DNA of 64,000 nt from JAXGXT01 sp040772665 (GTDB taxonomy: Bacteria; Bacillota; Clostridia; Lachnospirales; Anaerotignaceae). The DNA lies in assembly GCA_040772665.1 (NCBI GenBank), contig JAXGXT010000006.1, positions 91,916 to 155,915 of the forward strand. The letters are read 5' to 3'. A model generated the notes under the pieces. That model saw only the letters and a program-made list of their open reading frames with translations. It did no database searches and was not told the DNA's origin. Shown here piece after piece: positions 8,158 to 16,487 of this stretch. Made by a program: the position numbers and the translations under genes. How positions within the stretch are numbered: position 1 is the first letter of the stretch; each line of letters begins with the position of its first letter.

Positions 8158-9543
8158 TTAATCTTTTAAATCATTTTCAAGACCTGATAACCATTTATTA
8201 TAACTTTCTTTTAAAAATTCACTTTTCTCGCTTTCTACCAGCTTCTCATAGTCATTTTTAAAAACATCCAGTTCTTCAGTTAAATACTTTGTTATAACAT
8301 TTCGCTTATTGCTGCCTTTTTCAAAAGGAACAGATGTATATAAATCAATGTTTGAAACAGCATCCATTCCTAAGCTGATGTTGTTGTAAAACAATAAATT
8401 TTCAGATATATCGATATTTGCCAATGCTAAATCCATATCGGTTTTTATATTTTCATTGGTTTTAACAGGAAAATATCCTGTATCTATACAAAACTGAACA
8501 TTTTGTTCCGAAGATGTAAACCATTTTAAAAACTCTGCAGCAGCTTTTTCTTTTTTCCCCTCACTTTTAATAACTGCCATTCCCGCCCCTTGCTGTATTG
8601 CACTTTTTTTAGTTCCCTGAAAATTTGGAAGAGGCAAAACTATTACTTCTATATCATATGTATTTCCGCTTTCCAATGTAATCTCCTTTGGATAATAAGC
8701 AACACTTGATGTTGAACCTACCGCCGCAACAATATCTCCTGTTTTTAAATCGTCACTTCTAAAACGTCCGAAAGCACCGTAATATCCCTTTATATAAGGC
8801 AGGGAATAAGTTTCCCATATTTTTTCCAATGCCTTACCATTTAAAAAGGCTTCAACACCTTTTTCTGTTTTTTTAAAAACTTCTTCTCCCAGCTGATTTA
8901 AACCAACCAGCATAAAATTAGCGGCGGCATCCCTTCCAAAAAGCGCCTTGCCCCCACTCCATTCATAATAAACCTCTGACATATCTTTAATGCCTTCCCA
9001 TGTTGAAAAACAGGAAATATCATATCCGCTTTCCTTTGCAAAAACATCCCAGTCTGTTTTATTGAGATATAAAAGCTCCGTTGCTTTTGCAACAGGGAAT
9101 ATATAAAGCTCTCCCCGGGCAAATTCACCTTCTTTTAAAAACGCTGGGTTATATTCACTTTTTTCTTCTTGGGTAATAAACTTTCCCAAATCAGCCAAAA
9201 GTCCTTTATTATACAGCACCATTGCAGTGTCAGGATATGTAGCAAAAATATCAGGAAGTTTTTCAGAGCCTACTTTTTTTTCGGCGGCCGATATAATGCC
9301 TTCCTCTAAATTTCCAACATCCCCTTTTGACTCAGAAGTTAAAATAATTCTTTTTTCTGCACCTACTGTTTGATTAAACTTTTCTATTAAGTTATCAAAA
9401 GCTTCCTTTTGTCTTCCGTTGTAATAATGCCAAATAGTAAGCCTTACAGGCTTATCTTCAGATTTCTTTTTTTCTTCTCTCATGCACCCGCTAAACAGCA
9501 GACTTATTATTAAAGTCAGCGCAAATATCTTTCGCTTTTTCAT
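8158..9543 (-). CDS. Orphan extracellular solute-binding lipoprotein (family 1, sugar type)
   Basis: A 461-residue ABC-type binding protein. Residues 1-20 form a lipoprotein signal ending in LLFSGC, so it should be anchored outside the membrane. The mature part has family-1 features: RLTIWHYYNGRQKEAFDNLIEKFN near the start, LPDIFATYPDTAMVLYNKGLLADLG, and EFLKWFTSSEQNVQF near residues 365-380, typical of carbohydrate-binding proteins. No permease or ATPase gene is nearby. The next gene, 26 bases on, is a Cache/GGDEF/EAL sensor, so this protein may present a ligand to that sensor rather than feed a transporter. A GGGGTGGGG ribosome site precedes the ATG. A 26-base inverted repeat at 9576-9601 lies in the promoter region. 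The ligand is unknown. Confidence 0.85.
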   Translation of the reverse strand: MKKRKIFALTLIISLLFSGCMREEKKKSEDKPVRLTIWHYYNGRQKEAFDNLIEKFNQTVGAEKRIILTSESKGDVGNLEEGIISAAEKKVGSEKLPDIFATYPDTAMVLYNKGLLADLGKFITQEEKSEYNPAFLKEGEFARGELYIFPVAKATELLYLNKTDWDVFAKESGYDISCFSTWEGIKDMSEVYYEWSGGKALFGRDAAANFMLVGLNQLGEEVFKKTEKGVEAFLNGKALEKIWETYSLPYIKGYYGAFGRFRSDDLKTGDIVAAVGSTSSVAYYPKEITLESGNTYDIEVIVLPLPNFQGTKKSAIQQGAGMAVIKSEGKKEKAAAEFLKWFTSSEQNVQFCIDTGYFPVKTNENIKTDMDLALANIDISENLLFYNNISLGMDAVSNIDLYTSVPFEKGSNKRNVITKYLTEELDVFKNDYEKLVESEKSEFLKESYNKWLSGLENDLKD

Positions 9544-9575
9544 ACCCCACCCCTGTAAACTCGAATTTTATTACA

Positions 9576-9601
9576 AAACATAACATGATTAGGTTATGTT
9601 T
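9576..9601. promoter_or_regulatory. Inverted repeat upstream of the solute-binding-protein gene (likely operator)
   Basis: AAACATAAC at 9576-9584 and GTTATGTTT at 9593-9601 are perfect 9-base arms with an 8-base spacer. An overlapping pair, TAACATG (9581-9587) and CATGTTA (9604-9610), is also present. It lies 33-58 bases upstream of the ATG at 9543, where a repressor or activator would act. No regulator of this unit is identified. Confidence 0.5.
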
Positions 9602-9665
9602 TCCATGTTATCACATATTCACCTAAAAAGAAAAGGGATATAATTAAACTTTGCTAAAAATTCGC

Positions 9666-9710
9666 AAAAAAGGGATAAACCACAACCATAATTGTGACCC
9701 ATCCCTTTAA
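9666..9710 (-). terminator. Intrinsic terminator after the Na+/solute symporter gene
   Basis: Minus strand: AAAGGGAT pairs with ATCCCTTT, with an inner CACAA/TTGTG stem, and a run of six T follows. It lies about 40 bases after the stop at 9752. Confidence 0.8.
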
Positions 9711-9751
9711 GCAAATCTATTTTATGTTTTTTAAATTTGAATTAATGCTTA

Positions 9752-11149
9752 TTATCCAACCTTTTCTTTATCAAACATGCTTATTGTAATAAACACAACT
9801 CCGCAAATCAAAAGCATGAATATTCCTATGCTGTTAAAAAATATTGGATGAACTGCGGCAGACACATTCCACACCACTATGCTGACAATAGATGCAAGAA
9901 TCGTCCAAAATCCTGCCTTTTTGCCTGAAAACTTAGGAAAAAGAAGTGCCCCTACAACTATGAAAGAAGTTCCTATTGCCAATGAAAGAGCTTTTTGCAT
10001 AGCCCCTAAAATTGTTCCCATCTGTGTTGCAATAAGATATGTAATAAAACTGCTTACAACAACAATTAATTTATTTACCATGCTTCTTTTTGCATTTAAG
10101 CCTTCTTCTTTTGAGTTTCTATAAACTATGTCATTGCTAACTGTTGTGGCAAGACCAATAATCATTGAACAGCCTGTTCCCATATCTGCCGCCCAAAGCC
10201 CTGAAAGTGTTATGCCCCCCAAAACAGGAGGAATGCTCATTAAAATCATTGGAAGTGCAATAGATGCAGGAGAATCTGGAATAAGCGCCTTGCTTGCAAC
10301 ACCTAAAAGAGCACATATAAACCCAACGGGTATCATTAATGCCGCCCCTAAAATATATCCGTATGTAGCCGAACGGTCATCTCTTCCCGTTAAACCAATT
10401 TGAACAACACCCTGAACAGAGTTTGTGTTTCCAAGCATAACAATTATCCAGCTGACAATGCCAATCCAGCCCATGCCTGCTGTAAGGCTCATGTATGGAA
10501 CATCAGGCTCTGCAATTGTTAAAGCTTGTATTGCCTCCCAGCCGCCATGGTTTGTAAGCACAATAACAGCCGCAACAATTACACCCACATAAATTAAAAT
10601 AAGATTTAATACGTTTGTTAAAGAAACACTTCCCATACCGCCTATAACAGCAACAAGCATAAAAATTAAAAATGAGAAAAAGGTTCCTGACTCAACAGTG
10701 AAAATTTCAGGCAAAAGTGCGGCAAGTATAGAACCGCCTGCCTTATACTGAAGAGCAATAATACCAGATTGAATTATACACATTGAAATAACCATAATAA
10801 AGCTTGTTTTTTCCCCGTATAAACTTCTAACAAGGCCGCTGATTGTGGAAAAACCACTTCTTCTTAAATATTTAACAGCAAGAAATGACGAAACAACAGC
10901 ACCGATTGCCCATGCCGTATCATACCACCCTGCAGATAAACCAACAGAAAAAGCATTTTCTGCTATACCAATTGTAGATGCGCCGCCAATCGCAAGCCCT
11001 GCAATACTTGCGGCAACAACAAAAGCATTGTTTTTGCCCTTATAAAGAAGAAATGCTTCACCGTCATTTTTCTGTTTCCTTGAAACCCCTATACTTATTG
11101 CAAAAAGAAGTGCAACATATAAAATAACTATTAATAATGGAATGTTCAT
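9752..11149 (-). CDS. Sodium:solute symporter family protein
   Basis: A 465-residue integral membrane protein with about 13 hydrophobic segments across its length. The early region SIAGLAIGGASTIGIAENAFSVG matches the first helices of the SSS (SLC5/PutP) family, where the broken helix lines the Na+ and substrate site; WYDTAWAIGAVVSSF also fits. The family couples Na+ entry to uptake of sugars, amino acids, carboxylates or pantothenate; the substrate cannot be read from sequence. It follows a LarA-family gene on the same strand with a 162-base gap that holds a hairpin, so it may import the hydroxy acid used by that enzyme. It ends at a strong terminator. Confidence 0.85.
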   Translation of the reverse strand: MNIPLLIVILYVALLFAISIGVSRKQKNDGEAFLLYKGKNNAFVVAASIAGLAIGGASTIGIAENAFSVGLSAGWYDTAWAIGAVVSSFLAVKYLRRSGFSTISGLVRSLYGEKTSFIMVISMCIIQSGIIALQYKAGGSILAALLPEIFTVESGTFFSFLIFMLVAVIGGMGSVSLTNVLNLILIYVGVIVAAVIVLTNHGGWEAIQALTIAEPDVPYMSLTAGMGWIGIVSWIIVMLGNTNSVQGVVQIGLTGRDDRSATYGYILGAALMIPVGFICALLGVASKALIPDSPASIALPMILMSIPPVLGGITLSGLWAADMGTGCSMIIGLATTVSNDIVYRNSKEEGLNAKRSMVNKLIVVVSSFITYLIATQMGTILGAMQKALSLAIGTSFIVVGALLFPKFSGKKAGFWTILASIVSIVVWNVSAAVHPIFFNSIGIFMLLICGVVFITISMFDKEKVG

Positions 11150-11258
11150 ATTACCATTTACCCCTTCCGAAGTTTAAATTTGTTTTAAATTATAGTGTCA
11201 AAATTCATATTAATTATCTGTTTTTTATTTTAATTTAATATTAAAAAATACCCGTTAT

Positions 11259-11309
11259 AAAAATCAACCTAGCCCCTAACAAAAAACTACAGCTTAGTTT
11301 TTGATTTTT
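11259..11309 (-). terminator. Hairpin between the larA-like gene and the symporter gene
   Basis: AAAAATCAA (11259-11267) and TTGATTTTT (11300-11309) flank an inner AAAACTA/TAGTTTT stem. It begins immediately after the stop of the LarA-like gene at 11312. The T-rich end on the minus strand (TTGATTTTTATAA) fits an intrinsic terminator, probably leaky if the symporter is in the same unit. Confidence 0.5.
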
Positions 11310-11311
11310 CA

Positions 11312-12616
11312 TTAAATATCACTGCATATTTTTTCATAATCTTTTTGAAGCTGAGGAACAAGACTTCCACCGTGAGCCATTATGTAAATATCCTTACCTG
11401 AAAAATCCACCTTGCTAAGAATTTCTTCAATGTTTCCATATGCTTTAAATCCCATTTCTTTAACAATATCAGGCTCCATGTCAGAAAGAAGATATGATGC
11501 TTCAGGCTTTCCAAGTGCTTCACAAGCGGCATAAAAAATATATCCGCCTATTGTAAAGGCTTTTCTTAATTCTTCGTCAAGGCATCCTCTTTTAAGAGGC
11601 TCTATCCAGTCAAAAAAATCTTTCGAGCCGCCGCCCTCATTGCATTTTGCAAGAAGTATTAATGTTCCGCCTTTTTTAACAGCCCTTGCGGCATTAAAAA
11701 GAGATTTTGTGGATTGATAAAGGTTCATATCCTTAGGAAAACCGCCGCAGCTTGCAATAACCACATCAACTTCTTTATCTATTGGAACTCCGTAACCCTT
11801 TTGAACATAACGACAGCTTTCTCTCCAAGCCTTATCGAAGTTTCCGCAGAAAAATCCGCTGTGTTTTCCGTCGGCATTTACAACTATGTTAATTCCAAAA
11901 TCCACATTAATAAGATTTCCCGCATCAACCATATCTGTGTTAATAGGATTTTCCTTTGCCATACCGCTTCCAACACGAACATCACTCATGGCTTTTTCAG
12001 GGTCAAGGGCATGAATATGGTTCATACGTATTGTTTCCAATGAGGCAACCCCGGGAACAATGCTTTTTCTTCCTCCGCCATAACCTGCCATAACATGATG
12101 AACTGTAGAGCCAATGCAAATAAGCTTTCTTCCCACAGCAAGGGGATTAACACTTACCTTTGTTCCCATTGGTGTTGTTCCCACATACACAAGGTCTTTT
12201 GCGTAGCAATCATGGTCTACAACCTTTACGTTTTTATAAACATATGAGCTTGCCATTTTTTCCTTTTCTTCCTCTGTATGCATTCTATGGGATCCGAGGG
12301 CATTAAGCACAACTATGTTTTCAAAAGGCACTCCTATTTCATCATGAAGATATTCCACAGTAAGCTGGCACAAAATATCCTGTCTTGACCAAAACCTTGT
12401 AATATCGCTTATAATAACAGTAACCTGATCTTGAGGAGAAATTATTTTATTAAGAGGCTCGCTTTCAATAACTCCCTCTGTTATACAATAAAGAAATTCC
12501 TTTTTGGCATCTTCTATAGTTCTCATTTCATTTTCATGCAGGTGGGTAATGCTTTTTGCTCCTTTTATATCAAACTCCACCGATGAAGAGCCATATTTCA
12601 GACTTATATGTTCCAT
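11312..12616 (-). CDS. LarA-family (DUF2088) nickel-pincer racemase/epimerase
   Basis: A 434-residue protein from ATG at 12616, which has AAGGAG ten bases upstream; the open frame extends further but without a ribosome site. The N-terminal half has SDITRFW and LGSHR, then GSTVHHVMAGYGGGRKSIVPG, which carries the paired His and the Lys that in LarA holds the nickel-pincer nucleotide, followed by RMNH. LarA itself interconverts D- and L-lactate, but the family includes racemases and epimerases of other 2-hydroxy acids, so the substrate is open. No larB, larC or larE cofactor genes are in the window. It has a near-consensus promoter at 12678-12706 and is followed by a Na+/solute symporter. Confidence 0.85.
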   Translation of the reverse strand: MEHISLKYGSSSVEFDIKGAKSITHLHENEMRTIEDAKKEFLYCITEGVIESEPLNKIISPQDQVTVIISDITRFWSRQDILCQLTVEYLHDEIGVPFENIVVLNALGSHRMHTEEEKEKMASSYVYKNVKVVDHDCYAKDLVYVGTTPMGTKVSVNPLAVGRKLICIGSTVHHVMAGYGGGRKSIVPGVASLETIRMNHIHALDPEKAMSDVRVGSGMAKENPINTDMVDAGNLINVDFGINIVVNADGKHSGFFCGNFDKAWRESCRYVQKGYGVPIDKEVDVVIASCGGFPKDMNLYQSTKSLFNAARAVKKGGTLILLAKCNEGGGSKDFFDWIEPLKRGCLDEELRKAFTIGGYIFYAACEALGKPEASYLLSDMEPDIVKEMGFKAYGNIEEILSKVDFSGKDIYIMAHGGSLVPQLQKDYEKICSDI

Positions 12617-12677
12617 TTTCAAAACTCCTTCTGCGATTGTTTTCCTCGCTTTAAACTGTTGCACTTTAAATGGATAA

Positions 12678-12706
12678 AGCATACCATTAAAATAATATTT
12701 TGTCAA
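12678..12706 (-). promoter_or_regulatory. Promoter of the larA-like gene
   Basis: Minus strand: -35 TTGACA (12706-12701), 17-base spacer, -10 TATGCT (12683-12678) with an upstream TGG extension. The start of transcription would be near 12671, giving a leader of about 55 bases before the ATG at 12616. Confidence 0.75.
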
Positions 12707-12732
12707 GACTTCTGCAATATAAAACATATATT

Positions 12733-12779
12733 TAAAGATGTTTTTACCAAGCCTTAAACTGCCTGATAAAAACATCTTT
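12733..12779. terminator. 13-base-pair hairpin downstream of asnB
   Basis: AAAGATGTTTTTA at 12733-12745 and TAAAAACATCTTT at 12767-12779 form a perfect stem. It lies 90 bases after the asnB stop and just upstream of the larA-like promoter. The best T tract is on the plus strand, so its polarity is unclear, but it probably insulates larA from asnB transcription. Confidence 0.55.
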
Positions 12780-12868
12780 ATTGTTTTGTTTATTATATAT
12801 AATTAAATATATTTTTTTAATAAAACAGTTGGCTATATAGCTAAACACCATATAACTTAATTGCTTTA

Positions 12869-14695
12869 CTAATTAAAAAACTCTTTATGCCAAACAAGAA
12901 ACATGTAGATTGTCCAAATTTTTCTGCTGTTGTCTTCTTTTCCATTTTTATGGTCATCAAGTATTTTTATAATTTCATCTGTCTTAAAAAACCCTTTTGC
13001 CGCCTGACTTTCAAAGGCATTTTTTATCATACCATAATATTTTTCTTCTTTAAGCCATATTCTTATGGGTACGGGAAAACCAAGTTTCTTTTTTTCCGCA
13101 ACCATTTGAGGAACATATTTATTTGCGGCGGCACGCATGGCAACCTTTGTGTTTTCTTTTGTGACCTTAAACTTTTTTGGCAATTTTCTTGCCACATCAA
13201 AAACTTCTTTATCTAAAAACGGAACTCTTACCTCAAGAGAATGCGCCATACTCATTTTGTCCGCTTTTAGAAGAATGTCGCCAATAAGCCACAGGTGAAT
13301 GTCAATATACTGCATTTTTGTTACATCATCCTTATCCTTTACCTTATTATAAAAAGGCTTTGTTATAGACATAGGCGAATGTTTGCCGCTTGCTTTTTTA
13401 AGAATTTTCTCCCTGTCTTTTTGGGTGAACATAAATGCATTTCCTATAAATCTTTCCTCTAAATCCTTGCTTCCTCTTATAATATAATTTTTCCCCTTAA
13501 TTTTAAAAGGAACAGCCTTTGCTGCAGCACCTAAAGCTTTTCTTACAGGCCTTGGCAAGTTTGTAATGGGCCTTAAAGCGTCAGGCTCTTTATAAATATT
13601 GTAGCCTCCAAAAAATTCATCAGCACCCTCCCCTGAAAGGGAAACTTTAACATGTTTTGCCGCTGTCTGGCTTACAAAATAAAGCGCCACAGCCGAAGGG
13701 TCTGCAAGAGGCTCGTCCATATGATATTGAACAGAGGAAATGGCATCCCAATATTCCTCTTTTGTTATAAGCTTGCTGTAGTTATCTATCTCTATTTTTT
13801 CCGAAAGCTTTTTGGCAAAGTCTATTTCGTTATATTTTTCATAGTCAAAACCAACTGTAAATGTCTTATCCCCATTAAAACTTGCCGCAACATAACTGCT
13901 GTCAACGCCGCTTGAAAGAAATGAGCCGACTTCAACATCGCTGATTTTATGCTTTTTAACAGAATCCTGCATTGCCGCATCAATTTCTTCTACAAATTCA
14001 TCAAAGGTTTTATTTTCATCAACTTCAAACTTAGGCTCCCAGTATCTTTCAATTTCCATTTTTCCGTCTTTCCATGTAAAACAATGACTTGGCATAAGCT
14101 TAAAAATACCTTTGAAAAAGGTTTCAGGAAGAACGGAATATTGAAATGTCAAATAGCTTTCCAAGGCTTCTGTGTTAACCTCTTTTTTTATTGAAGGATG
14201 TTCAAGCAGGCTTTTTATTTCAGAGCCGTAAACAAGACCTCCGTCAACTTGTGAATAATAAAAAGGTTTAATTCCAAAATAATCCCTTGCTCCAAAAAGA
14301 GTTTCACTTTTGCTGTCCCAAATAACAAAGGCAAACATTCCGCGAAGCTTTGTAAGCAGCTCTTTACCATATTCCTCATAGCCATGGATAATACATTCTG
14401 TGTCTGAATTGCTTTTAAAAATGTGACCTTTTTCTATAAGCTCCTCTCTCAGTTCCTTATAGTTATAAATTTCGCCGTTAAAGGTTATAACTATCTCTCC
14501 TGTTTCGTTAAACATGGGCTGAGAACCGCTTTCACCAAGATCAATAATGCTTAATCTTCTAAATCCCATTGCTATTTTATCTGTTATATATTTTCCATGG
14601 TTGTCAGGGCCTCTGTGTATAATTTTATTCATCATATTTTCAAGGGCAATCTCGCTTTCAAGAAGTCCTCCGCTAAAACCGCAAAAACCGCACAT
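12869..14695 (-). CDS. asnB: Asparagine synthetase, glutamine-hydrolysing
   Basis: A 608-residue enzyme that makes asparagine from aspartate, ATP and glutamine. The N-terminal glutaminase domain starts MCGFCGF with the nucleophile Cys2, followed by IHRGPDNHG and FNGEIYNY. The synthetase domain has the ATP P-loop SSGVDSS near residue 260 and SGEGADEFFGGYNIY near 355-370. Length is normal for the AsnB type. A ribosome site (AAGGAGGATAC) precedes the ATG. It has its own leader and is separated from the small upstream gene by a strong terminator at 14777-14806; no T-box is visible in its short leader. Confidence 0.95.
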   Translation of the reverse strand: MCGFCGFSGGLLESEIALENMMNKIIHRGPDNHGKYITDKIAMGFRRLSIIDLGESGSQPMFNETGEIVITFNGEIYNYKELREELIEKGHIFKSNSDTECIIHGYEEYGKELLTKLRGMFAFVIWDSKSETLFGARDYFGIKPFYYSQVDGGLVYGSEIKSLLEHPSIKKEVNTEALESYLTFQYSVLPETFFKGIFKLMPSHCFTWKDGKMEIERYWEPKFEVDENKTFDEFVEEIDAAMQDSVKKHKISDVEVGSFLSSGVDSSYVAASFNGDKTFTVGFDYEKYNEIDFAKKLSEKIEIDNYSKLITKEEYWDAISSVQYHMDEPLADPSAVALYFVSQTAAKHVKVSLSGEGADEFFGGYNIYKEPDALRPITNLPRPVRKALGAAAKAVPFKIKGKNYIIRGSKDLEERFIGNAFMFTQKDREKILKKASGKHSPMSITKPFYNKVKDKDDVTKMQYIDIHLWLIGDILLKADKMSMAHSLEVRVPFLDKEVFDVARKLPKKFKVTKENTKVAMRAAANKYVPQMVAEKKKLGFPVPIRIWLKEEKYYGMIKNAFESQAAKGFFKTDEIIKILDDHKNGKEDNSRKIWTIYMFLVWHKEFFN

Positions 14696-14776
14696 TGTTT
14701 GTATCCTCCTTATAATTTAAAAGCAAGGTTTAAAAATCATTTAAAAATATTATCATATTTTACCCCTTATATCAAG

Positions 14777-14806
14777 AAAAGTGCGGACTTTTTGTCCGCA
14801 CTTTAT
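14777..14806. terminator. Intrinsic terminator between the small membrane gene and asnB
   Basis: AAAAGTGCGGAC and GTCCGCACTTT form a 10-11 base-pair GC-rich stem around a TTTTT loop, with A and T runs on both sides. On the minus strand it lies just after the stop of the small gene at 14829. Confidence 0.85.
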
Positions 14807-14828
14807 ATCTTTATATTTGTTTTTTTGT

Positions 14829-15053
14829 TTACTGGGCAGCAAGCATGGCTTTATAAATATATTCAAAGCCATACACAAGACAAAAAATCATTATCATCCA
14901 CCAAATTGCAGATTTTGGGGCTTTTTCAGATTTTTTTGTTCTTTCTTTTTTTATAAAATTTTCGTAAAAAGTAAGCGGTCTTTTTTGATTGTTATCAACG
15001 TGACCAAGGCTCTGTTTATACATGGACATATTGCCATAATCTTTATCTTTCAT
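14829..15053 (-). CDS. Small single-pass membrane protein
   Basis: A 74-residue protein I do not recognise, starting MKDKDYGNMSMYKQSLGHVD at ATG 15053 with GGAGGGG six bases upstream. The first 50 residues are polar and basic; one hydrophobic segment near residues 50-70 (AIWWMIMIFCLVYGFEYIY) would span the membrane. It has a near-consensus promoter at 15077-15105 and its own terminator, so it is a complete single-gene unit and probably real. Function unknown. Confidence 0.65.
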   Translation of the reverse strand: MKDKDYGNMSMYKQSLGHVDNNQKRPLTFYENFIKKERTKKSEKAPKSAIWWMIMIFCLVYGFEYIYKAMLAAQ

Positions 15054-15076
15054 TTTTAACCCCTCCAATTAACATT

Positions 15077-15105
15077 ATTGTATATAAAAGCACGCAGCTT
15101 GTCAA
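15077..15105 (-). promoter_or_regulatory. Promoter of the small membrane-protein gene
   Basis: Minus strand: TTGACA (15105-15100), 17-base spacer, TACAAT (15082-15077). The start of transcription would be near 15070, close to the ribosome site. Confidence 0.7.
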
Positions 15106-15148
15106 ATACAGTATTTACAATAACATACGGAAAGAAGAATTAAAAAGT

Positions 15149-16372
15149 TTATTTAGGCATGAGAATTACTCCCGCTTTGTCATCCCCAGGAGATTGTGCC
15201 CAAGGGTCACCGCCCACTGCAAACATCTGATCATTTTTTGCCATTTTTGTTACAACCCTTATTGTGTCCTTGGCATTAAGCACTTCCTCTTTAAGAGAAA
15301 TTCCAAAACCCGGTCTATCGCTTAAATAAATATGTCCGTCTTTTATGTCAACACCATTGTCGGTTATGTCAAAAGTTTTGTAAAGGGAACGAACCGTTTC
15401 AATTCCGTTTGTGTTAGGGCAGCTGATCATAAGATGGGCAACAACCATGGTCATTACAGGAGAGCCGCAGTTATGAGTTGTTACAGGAAGATGATATGCA
15501 TCTGCCATTGCGGCAATTTTTTTACACTCGGTTATTCCTCCGCAATAGCTAACATCAAACATGGCAATATCGCAGGCATCCTTTTCAAAAAGCTCTCTAA
15601 ACTGATATTTTGTAACAAGCCTTTCACTTGCCAAAATGGGAAGTTTTGTTTTCTTTCTTAAATTTGCAAAACATGTAATATTGTCAACACTTATAGGGTC
15701 TTCAAACCACATAGGGTCATACTGCTCCAGCTCTTCGGCAATTCTGACAGCCATGGGAAGGTTCCATCTGGAGTGGCCTTCAAAAGCAATCTCCATTTTA
15801 TCCCCCACAGCATCCCTGATTTTTTTAAAAGGAATAAGACCTTTTCGAATTTCTGCCCTTGTTACATACTGACCGTTATATCTTTCTGAAATTCCGTCAA
15901 GGGGCCAAATCTTCATAGCTTTAATTCCATTTGCAAGAAGGTCTTTTGCAAGCTCTCCCGCATCTTCCATAAACCACTCTCTATCCCTTATATTTCCATA
16001 GCTTATGCATGTGTTATAAACCCTTAGACTATCTTGTGTTTTTCCTCCAAGAAGATTATAAACAGGCATATTGGCAGCCTTTCCTTTAATATCCCAAAGA
16101 GCCATGTCCACAGCACCCATAGCCCTCATTTCAGCCCCCATATACCCTGTATAATTGGCACTGTCATACATCATTGCCCAAAGCTTTTCGTTTTGAAGAG
16201 GGTCTTTTTGAAGTATAATTTCCGCACAGAAATTATGAACTGCTGTTTTTGTAAGCTCTACTTTGTCTGTTGCTTCTCCTATGCCCGTTATTCCCTCGTC
16301 TGTGTGAATAAGCACCCAAAGATGCCTTGGATGTGCAGGAAGCTGAACAGTTTCTACCGATGTAATTTTCAT
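15149..16372 (-). CDS. Mandelate racemase/muconate-lactonizing (enolase superfamily) enzyme
   Basis: A 407-residue enzyme of the MR/MLE branch, which removes the alpha proton of a carboxylate substrate, often a sugar acid. Visible parts are the N-terminal capping domain (MKITSVETVQLPAHPRHLWVLIHTD), KAMKIWP in the barrel (KxK-type lysine position), AFEGHSRW and WFEDPIS for the Mg2+ ligands, ASERLV with the third ligand, DVSYCGGITE, and TTHNCGSP with a candidate catalytic His. Such active sites occur in acid-sugar dehydratases, but the substrate cannot be fixed. A GGAGG site precedes the ATG. A 19-base palindrome lies at 16386-16404, and the FCD-GntR gene is immediately upstream on the same strand, a likely regulator. 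Confidence 0.85.
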   Translation of the reverse strand: MKITSVETVQLPAHPRHLWVLIHTDEGITGIGEATDKVELTKTAVHNFCAEIILQKDPLQNEKLWAMMYDSANYTGYMGAEMRAMGAVDMALWDIKGKAANMPVYNLLGGKTQDSLRVYNTCISYGNIRDREWFMEDAGELAKDLLANGIKAMKIWPLDGISERYNGQYVTRAEIRKGLIPFKKIRDAVGDKMEIAFEGHSRWNLPMAVRIAEELEQYDPMWFEDPISVDNITCFANLRKKTKLPILASERLVTKYQFRELFEKDACDIAMFDVSYCGGITECKKIAAMADAYHLPVTTHNCGSPVMTMVVAHLMISCPNTNGIETVRSLYKTFDITDNGVDIKDGHIYLSDRPGFGISLKEEVLNAKDTIRVVTKMAKNDQMFAVGGDPWAQSPGDDKAGVILMPK

Positions 16373-16385
16373 AAATTAACCTCCA

Positions 16386-16404
16386 GTAACGTGTAACACT
16401 CTAC
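16386..16404. promoter_or_regulatory. Palindrome upstream of the enolase-superfamily gene (candidate GntR operator)
   Basis: GTAACGTGTAACACTCTAC has the symmetric form GTA-N2-GTGT-N-ACAC-N2-TAC and ends 14 bases before the ATG at 16372. FCD-type GntR proteins commonly bind sites with GT and AC symmetry. No clear -10/-35 pair was found beside it. Confidence 0.45.
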
Positions 16405-16487
16405 GTTGATTTTTAAAAAAGCGGCCTTAACAGAAATATAATAATTTCAGTAAGTCCGCATATTTACTTTTTAAATATAATTTTCTT

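Noticed and set aside
10128..10403. 91-codon frame opposite the symporter gene, and similar long antisense frames (for example 31697-32299 opposite mgtA)
   Set aside because: They mirror the codon bias of strong genes on the other strand and have no ribosome sites or family motifs.
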